Of a stretch of 64,000 nucleotides of DNA, positions 53,763 to 61,872 are shown in pieces (position 1 is the stretch's first letter; each line of letters starts with the position of its first letter). Origin of the DNA: Oxalobacteraceae bacterium. Its GTDB lineage: Bacteria > Pseudomonadota > Gammaproteobacteria > Burkholderiales > Burkholderiaceae_D. Below the pieces are notes generated by a model that saw only the letters and a list, made by a program, of their open reading frames with translations, was not told the origin of the DNA and did no database searches. Location: contig CANFLV010000009.1 of the NCBI GenBank assembly GCA_947448025.1, forward strand, positions 1 to 64,000. The letters run 5' to 3'. Both the position numbers and the translations under genes were made by a program.

Positions 53763-54821
53763 ATGACGACCTTATTTGATCCCATCACGATCGGCGACCT
53801 GACGCTGAAAAACCGCGTCATCATGGCGCCATTGACGCGCGCCCGCGCTGTCGGCGGCGACCGCGTACCGAATGCACTGATGGCTGAATATTATGTCCAG
53901 CGCGCCTCGGCCGGCATGATCCTCAGCGAAGCCACGGCCGTGACACCGATGGGCGTAGGCTATGCCGACACACCAGGTATCTGGTCCGATGCACAGGTCG
54001 CCGGCTGGAAGCTGGTAACGGATGCCGTACATGCCGCGGGCGGCACGATTTTCCTGCAGCTGTGGCATGTTGGCCGTATCTCGGACCCGATCTTCCTCGA
54101 CGGCGCATTGCCAGTCGCGCCTAGCGCCATTGCCGCGAAAGGCCATGTCAGCATCCTGCGTCCCGAGCGCCCATACGCCACGCCACGCGCACTCGAGACA
54201 GCTGAAATCGCCGACGTCGTCGCGGCTTTCCGCAAAGGTGCGGAAAACGCCAAAGCCGCCGGCTTCGACGGCGTTGAAATCCATGGCGCGAATGGCTATC
54301 TGCTCGACCAATTCCTGCAAGACAGCAGTAATCATCGCACCGATATCTACGGCGGTTCGATTGAAAACCGCGCACGCCTGATGCTGGAAATCACCGATGC
54401 CTGTATCGCAGTCTGGGGCGCGAACCGGGTCGGCATGCATCTGGCGCCACGTTGCGATGCACATGGCGTGGGCGATTCAAACCCTGCCGAAACCTTCGGC
54501 TACGTCGCGCGCGAACTCGGCAAACGCGGCATCGCCTTCATCTGCGCCCGTGAAGCACAGGGTCCGGACAGCCTCGGGCCGATGTTGAAGAAGGCGTTCG
54601 GTGGCGTCTATATCGCCAATGAACAAATGACAGCGGAAAGCTCGAACGCGCTGATCGCTTCAGGCGATGCTGATGCCGTCGCCTTCGGTAAGCTGTTCAT
54701 CGCGAATCCGGATTTGCCGCAGCGCCTGCAGCAAGCTGCAACGATGAATACGCCGCGTCCGGAAACCTTCTATGCGTCGACTGCTGCTGGTTATACGGAC
54801 TATCCGGTGCTGGCTGCCTAA
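53763..54821 (+). CDS. Old yellow enzyme-family alkene reductase (NemA-like)
   Basis: This 352-residue FMN-dependent NAD(P)H:flavin oxidoreductase has a TIM barrel. It starts with TLKNRVIMAPLTRARA (FMN site). LQLWHVGRIS follows, then the substrate-binding HGANGYLLDQFLQDSSNHRTD segment with the catalytic-type His-Asn pair, and GGSIENRARL. It reduces activated C=C bonds or nitro groups in N-ethylmaleimide reductase relatives. GGACA precedes the start. It stands alone between the divergent aminopeptidase gene and the non-coding island. Confidence 0.9.
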   Translation: MTTLFDPITIGDLTLKNRVIMAPLTRARAVGGDRVPNALMAEYYVQRASAGMILSEATAVTPMGVGYADTPGIWSDAQVAGWKLVTDAVHAAGGTIFLQLWHVGRISDPIFLDGALPVAPSAIAAKGHVSILRPERPYATPRALETAEIADVVAAFRKGAENAKAAGFDGVEIHGANGYLLDQFLQDSSNHRTDIYGGSIENRARLMLEITDACIAVWGANRVGMHLAPRCDAHGVGDSNPAETFGYVARELGKRGIAFICAREAQGPDSLGPMLKKAFGGVYIANEQMTAESSNALIASGDADAVAFGKLFIANPDLPQRLQQAATMNTPRPETFYASTAAGYTDYPVLAA

Positions 54822-54875
54822 GATGTGAATGAAGTTAGCCGGCATATCGCTGCCGGCTTCTTGTTGCTTCGTTTA

Positions 54876-54987
54876 TTCGCTGGTTCGCTGGTTCGATGAT
54901 TCGCTGGTTCGATGATTCGCTGGTTCGCTGGTTCGCTGGTTCGATGGTTCGATGATTCGCTAGTTCGCTGGTTAGCAGGTTCGCTGG
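54876..54987. repeat. 8-bp tandem repeat array (TTCGCTGG/TTCGATGA)
   Basis: Fourteen consecutive 8-bp units follow the pattern TTCGNTGR; the commonest are TTCGCTGG and TTCGATGA. Four more bases (TTCG) follow. The array starts 54 bp after the NemA-like stop codon. Its unit is not a multiple of three. It is probably a variable-number locus. Confidence 0.85.
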
Positions 54988-55011
54988 TTCGTTTTCACGA
55001 GCTACTCCTAA

Positions 55012-55285
55012 GTTAATCCGCATCAGCGCTGGGGGGCCGTCACCTCCAGTCAGGATGTTCATTCCTTCCGGCGACGGCCCCCCATCACTGACGCTTTTTT
55101 CCTTTGCATGCGGAAGATCGGGTTACCTAATCCGTGCTTCAGCATCCACCTCCGCGATAGGCACGATCGGCTTTCATGAAACCCGCACACGACGCGAGAA
55201 ATTCGCCCTCGTAACCATGCGAACTAAGGCGAATTTCTCGCGCCGCGCGCTACCGACTGCGGATCGCTTGCACCGACAGCCACTT
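55012..55285. repeat. Left arm of a long inverted repeat
   Basis: This arm matches the reverse complement of about 55627-55900. The outer 90 bases (55012-55101 with 55811-55900) differ at only one or two positions. A middle section is diverged, and a second near-identical block surrounds 55185-55256. Within the arm are two hairpins: 55031-55041 with 55073-55083, and 55194-55207 with 55228-55241. Confidence 0.8.
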
Positions 55286-55380
55286 TGTTTTGAGGACAGC
55301 CTCTTTGTTTTGAGGACAGCCTCTTTGTTTTGAGGACAGCCTCTTTGTTTTGAGGACAGCCTCTTTGTTTTGACGACATC
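55283..55380. repeat. 20-bp tandem repeat
   Basis: Four identical 20-bp units beginning CTTTGTTTTGAGGACAGC (55283-55362) are followed by a partial fifth with one substitution. They lie directly inside the left arm of the long inverted repeat. Confidence 0.9.
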
Positions 55381-55443
55381 AAAACATCTTCGTGTTATCC
55401 CCTAAAACACTAATATTCTTATCTGGTCTGTGCATGCGCAGTC

Positions 55444-55555
55444 CGCGTAGGGCGCAATATATTGCGCCGCGAAATTTCAAGGTTTAAATCATCTCGCCAA
55501 GACATTAGCGGCATGCGGCGCAATATATTACGCCGGGGGCGCCGAGCCCTACGCG
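55444..55555. mobile_element. MITE-like palindromic element
   Basis: This 112-bp element is bounded by 10-bp perfect terminal inverted repeats, CGCGTAGGGC (55444-55453) and GCCCTACGCG (55546-55555). It contains a perfect 18-bp palindrome (55451-55468, GGCGCAATATATTGCGCC) and a near-identical one with a single mismatch (55517-55534). No open frame and no obvious target duplication are present. Confidence 0.6.
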
Positions 55556-55626
55556 TACATCGGCCGGGTATGGAAATTTGTGTTTGCGGAGGTAGGGAAA
55601 TCAATACCTGATGATCCCGTCGCCCC

Positions 55627-55900
55627 ACAGAGGCTGTCGGCGTCAGCGAGCCACAGTCGGTAGCACGCGGCGCGAGAAATTCGCCTTAGTTCGCATGGTT
55701 ACGAGGGCGAATTTCTCGCGTCGTGTGCGGGTTCAGGCAAAGCCGGTCGCGCCTATCGCGCGGGTGGATGTTGAAGCACTAATTAGGCATCCCGTCCTTT
55801 TGCGATTAATGAAAAAAAGCGTCAGTGATGGGGGGCCGTCGCCGGAAGGAATGAACACCCTGACTGGAGGTGACGGCCCCCCAGCGCTGATGCGGATTAA
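55627..55900. repeat. Right arm of the long inverted repeat
   Basis: This is the reverse-oriented partner of 55012-55285, carrying the same two hairpins (55672-55685 with 55706-55719 is one). The spacer between the arms is about 340 bp. No transposase or other protein is encoded within or beside the arms. Confidence 0.8.
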
Positions 55901-55998
55901 CATACGAGTAGCACGCGGAAACGAACAGCAATCCAGCACTGATACGCATTTATGCAAGATTGGATCGCAAAGCGTCGAAGCTTGAACGCCGCAAAGCC

Positions 55999-56679
55999 TC
56001 AAGCCTCATAAACCCGCAGCCGATCCAGATCAAGTATGGTGATACTGCCATAATCCACCTTCAGCAATCCCGCCTTTTCCAATACCTGCAAAGCCTGATT
56101 CGTGCGCTGCCGCGAAGTACTGCAGAGGTAACCGATTTCTTCCTGCGAAATCTGCAGCTGTCGGCTCACGCCCGGATTCAGGTAGGGATTGAATAGCGCC
56201 GACAGACAACGCGCCACGCGCGCATCGGTATCGAGCATGCGGTCGTATTCGACTAGCGAGATGAACATGCCGAGCCGCTCGTTCAACTGCAGCAGCACGA
56301 AACGATTGAAGCCGATACTGTGATCAAGCAGCCAATTAAACGTCGCGCGCGGCATCATCGCCACGCGGCTGTCGCGCAGGGCAACCACATCGTATTTGCG
56401 CGGCTCGGTCTTGAGCATCGAGCCTTCGCCAAACCATCCGCCGGTGCGCATGCCGGTGAACGTCACCGTCTTGCCCTCGGGTGAAGTGCTGCTCATCTTC
56501 AGCAGCCCTTCGACCACGCCCATCCATGCATCAACCGGCTCGCCTTTGCGACACACATACGCACCAGCGCTGAAGCTGCGTTCGATGATGTCACGCTCCA
56601 CACGGGCGCGCTGCTCATCGGTCAATGCTTCAGCCCAGAGCGTCTGGCGCCAGGACGTCATTTGCGGAATTGGGCTCAT
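55999..56679 (-). CDS. Crp/Fnr-family transcriptional regulator
   Basis: This 226-residue regulator has an N-terminal cyclic-nucleotide-binding-like beta-roll (residues about 20-130, with KGEPVDAWMGVVEGLLKMSS and GGWFGEGSMLKTEPRKYDVVAL). A C-terminal winged helix follows (about 150-215: QISQEEIGYLCSTSRQRTNQALQVLEKAGLL). The recognition helix has RQRTNQ where Crp has RETVGR, so its site should differ. It has no Fnr-type cysteine cluster at the N-terminus. The start is uncertain: an ATG at 56715 extends it by 12 residues. It is divergent from the ligase-Liv operon. Confidence 0.88.
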   Translation of the reverse strand: MSPIPQMTSWRQTLWAEALTDEQRARVERDIIERSFSAGAYVCRKGEPVDAWMGVVEGLLKMSSTSPEGKTVTFTGMRTGGWFGEGSMLKTEPRKYDVVALRDSRVAMMPRATFNWLLDHSIGFNRFVLLQLNERLGMFISLVEYDRMLDTDARVARCLSALFNPYLNPGVSRQLQISQEEIGYLCSTSRQRTNQALQVLEKAGLLKVDYGSITILDLDRLRVYEA

Positions 56680-56726
56680 GGAATGTTTGTGCGATGCACC
56701 ACCGGTAGTTTGCAAATTGCAGCTGA

Positions 56727-56770
56727 TTGTCCGTTAAATGACAACACACGGCAATCGAACTGTCTATATT
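56727..56770 (+). promoter_or_regulatory. Candidate Crp/Fnr-type operator and -10 element of the ligase-Liv operon
   Basis: TTGTC-N8-GACAA forms a palindrome at 56727-56744. A TATATT -10 element lies at 56765-56770 with no good -35. The palindrome centre falls at about -41.5 relative to the expected start site, the class II activator position. The site lies in the divergent region next to the Crp/Fnr gene. Confidence 0.5.
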
Positions 56771-56882
56771 CTGCTTATAAAAAATGTGAGCGCCCCCGGT
56801 AAGTATCACGTCAGCATGACCGGACAGACTTCAAAAAAGCCAAAGAGCTTCCGCCACAATAGCGAGACGAAAGAGACAACGC

Positions 56883-58865
56883 ATGTTGGATTCCCTGCAT
56901 CCGAATACCGCGGGTGGCACTGCTGCCGCCGACGCATCGACCTTCCCCCTGCTTTTGCTGCAGCACGCGCGTCTGCGTGCCACGGAGCCGGCCTATCGCG
57001 AAAAGCATCTCGGCATCTGGCAAACCACAGACTGGGCCACGACTGCGGCAGAAGTCCGCGCGCTGGCCTGCGGACTGGCGGCGCTCGGCTTCAAGCGCGG
57101 CATGAATCTGGCCGTGATCGGCGATAACCGGCCGCGCCTGTACTGGGCGATGGCGGCTGCACAATGCCTGGGCGGCGTCTCGGTGCCGCTGTATCAGGAT
57201 GCGCCTTCGGCCGACATGGCCTACGTCATGGACGACGCCGAAATCGAATTCGCCGTCGTAGAAGATCAGGAACAGGTCGACAAACTGTTCGAGATCAAGG
57301 GCAGCCTGCCGCGCCTCGCACACATCGTGTACGAAGACGAACGCGGCATGCGCAATTACGATCAGCCGGCGCTGACAGCTTACGCCGCCCTGCAGGAAAT
57401 CGGCCGCGCCTATGACCGCGCCCACCCCGAATTTTTCATGAACGCAGTCAAGGCCGGCGCGGCCAATGACGTCGCCATCATGCTCTATACCTCGGGCACG
57501 ACCGGCAAACCGAAAGGCGTGTGCCAGACGCACCGCGCGATGATGGCTGCAGCCACCGGTGGCGCCGCTTTCGACAAGCTCACCGCCGCTGACGAAGTAC
57601 TGTCCTACCTGCCCATGGCCTGGGTCGGCGATAACCTGTTCTCGTATGCGCAGGCGCTGGTCACCGGCTTCACGGTGAATTGCCCGGAGTCGGGCGAGAC
57701 GGTCATGAATGACCTGCGCGAAATCGGCCCAACCTACTATTTCGCCCCGCCGCGCGTGTTTGAAAACATGCTGACCTCGGTGATGATCCGCATGGAAGAC
57801 GCCAGCGCCATCAAGCGCTCGATGTTCCATCACTTCATGGCTGTGGCGCGGCGCGTCGGTTCCGACATCCTCGACCGCAAACCCGTCGGCATGCTCGACC
57901 AACTGCAATATGCGCTCGGCGCAGTGCTCGTCTATGGCCCGCTGAAAAACGTGCTCGGCCTGTCGCGCGTGCGCGTGGCTTACACGGCGGGCGCGGCGAT
58001 TGGCCCGGACCTGTTCCGCTTCTATCGTTCGATCGGCATCAATCTCAAACAGCTGTATGGTGCGACCGAAACCTGCGCCTATGTGTGCCTCCAGCCTGAC
58101 GGCAATATCAAGTTCGACAGCGTCGGCTTGCCGGCGCCTGGCGTGGAAGTCAAGATTGCCGACAATGGCGAAGTGCTAGTGAAATCCGCCGCCATGTTGA
58201 GCGGCTATTACAAGCGTCCCGACGCGACCGCGGAAGTCATCGACGCCGATGGCTATTTCCATACGGGCGACGCCGGCATGTTCGACGACGAAGGCCACCT
58301 GAAAATCATTGACCGCGCCGCCGACGTCGGCAAGCTCGTCGATGGCCATATCTTTGCGCCGAACTACATCGAGAACAAGCTGAAGTTCTTCCCCTTCATC
58401 AAGGAAGCCGTCGCCTTCGGCAATGACCGCGATCACGTCTGCGCCTTCATCAATATTGATATCGAAGCCGTCGGTAACTGGTGCGAGCGGCGCGGCCTGC
58501 CCTACTCGGGCTATACCGATTTGGCCAGCAAGGACGAAACTTACGGCCTGATCGCCGAATGCATCGCCAAGGTCAATGCCGACCTCGCCACCGAAGCCAT
58601 GATGTCGGGCACGCAGGTGCATCGTTTCCTGATCCTGCACAAGGAACTCGATCCCGATGACGACGAGCTTACGCGCACACGCAAGGTACGGCGCAAATTC
58701 GTCGGCGAAAAATATGCGGTCCTGATCGCCGCGCTGTATTCGGGCCAGACCTCGCAGTACATCGAAACCCAGGTGAAGTTTGAAGACGGCCGCAAAGGCA
58801 TGGTCGCAGCCGACCTGAAGATTCGCGATGTCAGCACTTATCCAGCAACGAAACAGGCGGCCTGA
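56883..58865 (+). CDS. AMP-forming acyl-CoA ligase of the Liv-type transport operon
   Basis: This ANL-superfamily ligase of 660 residues is in the size range of long-chain acyl-CoA synthetases. The P-loop is MLYTSGTTGKPKGVCQTHRA (about residues 199-218). QLYGATETCAYVCLQ and YFHTGDAGMFDDEGHLKIIDRA (A7/A8) follow, and a C-terminal lysine region RTRKVRRKFVGEKY replaces the usual PKTxxGKI. It leads an operon with LivG-, LivH-, LivM-, LivK- and LivF-type genes. It would trap an imported carboxylic acid, perhaps aromatic or fatty, as CoA thioester (inference). Confidence 0.88.
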   Translation: MLDSLHPNTAGGTAAADASTFPLLLLQHARLRATEPAYREKHLGIWQTTDWATTAAEVRALACGLAALGFKRGMNLAVIGDNRPRLYWAMAAAQCLGGVSVPLYQDAPSADMAYVMDDAEIEFAVVEDQEQVDKLFEIKGSLPRLAHIVYEDERGMRNYDQPALTAYAALQEIGRAYDRAHPEFFMNAVKAGAANDVAIMLYTSGTTGKPKGVCQTHRAMMAAATGGAAFDKLTAADEVLSYLPMAWVGDNLFSYAQALVTGFTVNCPESGETVMNDLREIGPTYYFAPPRVFENMLTSVMIRMEDASAIKRSMFHHFMAVARRVGSDILDRKPVGMLDQLQYALGAVLVYGPLKNVLGLSRVRVAYTAGAAIGPDLFRFYRSIGINLKQLYGATETCAYVCLQPDGNIKFDSVGLPAPGVEVKIADNGEVLVKSAAMLSGYYKRPDATAEVIDADGYFHTGDAGMFDDEGHLKIIDRAADVGKLVDGHIFAPNYIENKLKFFPFIKEAVAFGNDRDHVCAFINIDIEAVGNWCERRGLPYSGYTDLASKDETYGLIAECIAKVNADLATEAMMSGTQVHRFLILHKELDPDDDELTRTRKVRRKFVGEKYAVLIAALYSGQTSQYIETQVKFEDGRKGMVAADLKIRDVSTYPATKQAA

Positions 58866-58867
58866 TC

Positions 58868-59662
58868 ATGACGAAATCTTCCCAACGCCGCATCGGCGAA
58901 GTCATCCTCGACCTGAACAATATCTCGCTGTCCTTCGGCGGCGTGAAGGCCCTGACCGACATTTCCTTCAATGTGCGCGAACATGAAATCCGCGCCATCA
59001 TCGGCCCCAATGGCGCCGGTAAAAGCTCGATGCTCAATGTGATCAATGGCGTGTATCGCCCGCAGCAAGGCGAGATCACGTATCACGGCGAACACCGGCG
59101 CAATATGGATACGCATGCCGCCGCCAAGGCCGGCATCGCGCGCACATTCCAGAACATCGCGCTATTCAAGGGCATGTCGGTACTGGACAACATCATGACC
59201 GGCCGCAACCTGCAAATGAAGAGCAATCTGTTCATGCAGGCCCTGCATCTGGGACCGGCGCGCCGCGAAGAAATTGCGCACCGCATGAAGGTCGAGGAGA
59301 TCATCGACTTCCTCGAAATCCAGCACATCCGCAAGACCCCGGTCGGGCAGCTGCCGTATGGCCTGCAAAAGCGCGTCGACCTTGGCCGCGCGCTGGCGAT
59401 GGACCCGAAGATGCTGCTGCTCGATGAGCCCATGGCCGGCATGAACGTCGAAGAGAAGCAGGACATGTGCCGCTACATCCTCGACGTGAATGACGAATTC
59501 GGCACCACCGTCGTGCTGATCGAACATGACATGGGCGTGGTGATGGACATCAGCGACCGCGTCGTCGTGCTCGATTACGGCAAGAAGATCGGCGACGGCA
59601 CGCCCGACGAAGTGCGCCAGAACCCGGATGTGATCAGCGCCTACCTTGGTACGACGCACTAA
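58868..59662 (+). CDS. Branched-chain-type ABC ATPase (LivG-like)
   Basis: This 264-residue ATPase has Walker A GPNGAGKS (about residues 43-50), LPYGLQKRVDLGRALA as the signature region, LLLDEPMAGMNVEEK and IEHDMGVVMDISDRVVVLDYG. Two bases separate it from the ligase gene. It is the cytoplasmic motor subunit for the permeases encoded at 59741 and 60728. Confidence 0.9.
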   Translation: MTKSSQRRIGEVILDLNNISLSFGGVKALTDISFNVREHEIRAIIGPNGAGKSSMLNVINGVYRPQQGEITYHGEHRRNMDTHAAAKAGIARTFQNIALFKGMSVLDNIMTGRNLQMKSNLFMQALHLGPARREEIAHRMKVEEIIDFLEIQHIRKTPVGQLPYGLQKRVDLGRALAMDPKMLLLDEPMAGMNVEEKQDMCRYILDVNDEFGTTVVLIEHDMGVVMDISDRVVVLDYGKKIGDGTPDEVRQNPDVISAYLGTTH

Positions 59663-59740
59663 GCGACGCACTACGCGACTCCTTTGCACGCAAGGCGATA
59701 GACCTTCTGTCTTCTCGCCAGACGATTTGAAAGACACGAC

Positions 59741-60670
59741 ATGGCATTTTTTCTTGAAATCCTGATCGGCGGCCTGATGGCAGGCATGCTGTATTCGCTG
59801 GTGGCGCTCGGCTTCGTGCTGATTTACAAGGCATCCGGCGTGTTCAATTTTGCGCAGGGCGCGATGGTGCTGTTTGCCGCGCTGGCGATGGCGCGTTTCG
59901 CGGAATGTATACCGCAAATGACGCCGGTGACCGACCCGATCGCAGCCAATGTACTGGCCTTCATTTTGGCCGGCATGGTCATGTTCGTGGTCGCCTGGCT
60001 GATCGAACGCCTGGTCCTGCGTCACCTCGTCAACCAGGAAGGCGCGACGCTGCTGATGGCGACGCTCGGTATTGCCTACTTCCTCGAAGGCCTCGGCCAG
60101 AGCCTGTTTGGCAACAGCATCTACAAGATCGATATCGGCATGCCGAAAGATCCGATCTTCATGCTCGATACCGTTTTTCCCGGCGGCGTGTTGGTCAACA
60201 AGGAAGACATCATCGCCGCGGCGATTGCAGCTGCACTGGTGGCTTTGCTGAGCGTCTTTTTCCAGAAAACCGCGACCGGCCGTGCACTGCGCGCCGTAGC
60301 CGATGACCATCAGGCAGCGCAATCCATCGGCATTCCGCTGAACCGCATCTGGGTCATCGTCTGGTGCGTCGCTGGCGTGGTGGCGCTGGTGGCCGGCATG
60401 ATCTGGGGTAGCAAGCTGGGCGTACAGTTTTCACTGACCACAGTCGCTTTGCGCGCTCTGCCGGTCGTGATCCTTGGCGGCCTGACCTCGGTGCCGGGCG
60501 CGATTCTGGGCGGGCTGATCATTGGTGTCGGCGAGAAGGTCTCGGAAGTCTATCTCGGCCCCTTCGTTGGCGGCGGCATCGAAATCTGGTTTGCCTATGT
60601 GCTGGCGCTGCTGTTCCTGCTGGTGCGGCCACAGGGCTTGTTTGGCGAAAAAATCATCGACCGGGTGTAA
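59741..60670 (+). CDS. Branched-chain-type ABC permease (LivH-like)
   Basis: This 309-residue permease has about eight spans. It starts with LEILIGGLMAGMLYSLVALGFVLIYKASGVFNFAQGAMVLFAALA. The coupling region is DDHQAAQSIGIPLNRIWVIVWCVAGVVALVAGMIWG, and it ends LLVRPQGLFGEKIIDRV. The ribosome site is a weak GAAAGA. It lies 78 bases after the ATPase gene. Confidence 0.9.
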   Translation: MAFFLEILIGGLMAGMLYSLVALGFVLIYKASGVFNFAQGAMVLFAALAMARFAECIPQMTPVTDPIAANVLAFILAGMVMFVVAWLIERLVLRHLVNQEGATLLMATLGIAYFLEGLGQSLFGNSIYKIDIGMPKDPIFMLDTVFPGGVLVNKEDIIAAAIAAALVALLSVFFQKTATGRALRAVADDHQAAQSIGIPLNRIWVIVWCVAGVVALVAGMIWGSKLGVQFSLTTVALRALPVVILGGLTSVPGAILGGLIIGVGEKVSEVYLGPFVGGGIEIWFAYVLALLFLLVRPQGLFGEKIIDRV

Positions 60671-60727
60671 GCAATCCAGTAAGCGTTTCTGCTACAGCGA
60701 CCGCGCGACAAAATTTTAAGGAATACC

Positions 60728-61804
60728 ATGCTCTACCGTGAAAATGGCCAGTTCAAAACGTCTTACCAGTCGGACCAGCAGATCTTCCCGATCGCCCAAG
60801 ACCGCATCGTGCTTGGTGCCGTGCTGCTGTTCGCGTTTGCCGTCGTGCCCTTCATCGCCACTGATTATTTTTTCCAGGCGATCCTGATCCCCTTCGTGAT
60901 CTTTGCGCTGGCGGCCATCGGCGTCAATATCCTGGTCGGCTACTGCGGCCAGATATCGCTCGGCTCGGGCGCCTTCATGGCTGTCGGTGCTTACGGCGCC
61001 TACAATTTCTTCGTGCGTATTCCCGATATGCCGCTGATTCCGGCGCTGATCCTCGGCGGCCTGTGTGCGACTGTCTTCGGCATCCTGTTCGGCTTGCCGA
61101 GCTTGCGCGTGAAGGGCCTGTATCTCGCGGTGGCGACACTGGCAGCGCAGTTCTTTTCCGACTGGATGTTCTTGCGCATCAAATGGTTCACGAACGATTC
61201 ACCGTCCGGTTCAGTGTCGGTGTCGAACCTGCAGGTGTTTGGCATGCCAATCGAAAGCTCGATCAGCAAATACCTGTTTTGCCTGGCTGTACTGACGATC
61301 GTGGCGCTGCTGGCGAAGAACCTCGTGCGTGGCGCGATCGGCCGCGAATGGATGGCGATTCGCGACATGGACGTCGCCGCTGCCGTGATCGGCATCCAGC
61401 CTATGTACGCGAAGCTGACGGCGTTTGCGGTCAGCTCCTTCATCATCGGCATGGCCGGCGCGCTGTTTGCGTTCATTTATCTGGGCGCCTGGGAGCCGGC
61501 GGCGTTCTCCGTTGATCAGTCCTTCCGCCTGCTGTTCATGGTCATCATCGGCGGCATGGGCTCCATCCTTGGCGGCTTCCTTGGCGCGGCCTTCATCGTG
61601 ATCCTGCCGATTGCCTTGAGCCAGATCTTGCCGCTCGTCGCTGGCCTCGTCGGTCTGGAAATTTCGACCGTTGGCATTTCCCATGCCGAGCTGATGATCT
61701 TCGGCGGCCTGATCGTCTGGTTCCTCATTGTTGAGCCGCATGGCCTGGCCAAGCTGTGGTCGATCGGCAAACAGAAATTACGCGTCTGGCCTTTCCCGTA
61801 TTAA
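60728..61804 (+). CDS. Branched-chain-type ABC permease (LivM-like)
   Basis: This 358-residue permease has an N-terminal extension before the first span (YRENGQFKTSYQSDQQIFP). The LivM core contains NILVGYCGQISLGSGAFMAVGAYGAYNF, SLRVKGLYLAVATLAAQFFSDW and IRDMDVAAAVIGIQPMYAKLTAFAVSSFIIGMAGALFA. AAGGAA lies seven bases before the start. It pairs with the LivH-like protein upstream. Confidence 0.9.
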   Translation: MLYRENGQFKTSYQSDQQIFPIAQDRIVLGAVLLFAFAVVPFIATDYFFQAILIPFVIFALAAIGVNILVGYCGQISLGSGAFMAVGAYGAYNFFVRIPDMPLIPALILGGLCATVFGILFGLPSLRVKGLYLAVATLAAQFFSDWMFLRIKWFTNDSPSGSVSVSNLQVFGMPIESSISKYLFCLAVLTIVALLAKNLVRGAIGREWMAIRDMDVAAAVIGIQPMYAKLTAFAVSSFIIGMAGALFAFIYLGAWEPAAFSVDQSFRLLFMVIIGGMGSILGGFLGAAFIVILPIALSQILPLVAGLVGLEISTVGISHAELMIFGGLIVWFLIVEPHGLAKLWSIGKQKLRVWPFPY

Positions 61805-61872
61805 TGCAGGGGTGTTCTTGAACGTTTTTGTTGTTGGTGTTTCAGTACTTAAAAAATATTACAGGAGATGAA

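Noticed and set aside
54835-55062. 75-codon minus-strand frame made of ANQR-like repeats
   Set aside because: It is produced by reading through the 8-bp tandem array and part of the inverted repeat; no independent support for coding.
55012-55900. Possible CRISPR array or insertion sequence
   Set aside because: The repeats are tandem or inverted without unique spacers, and no cas gene or transposase is present.
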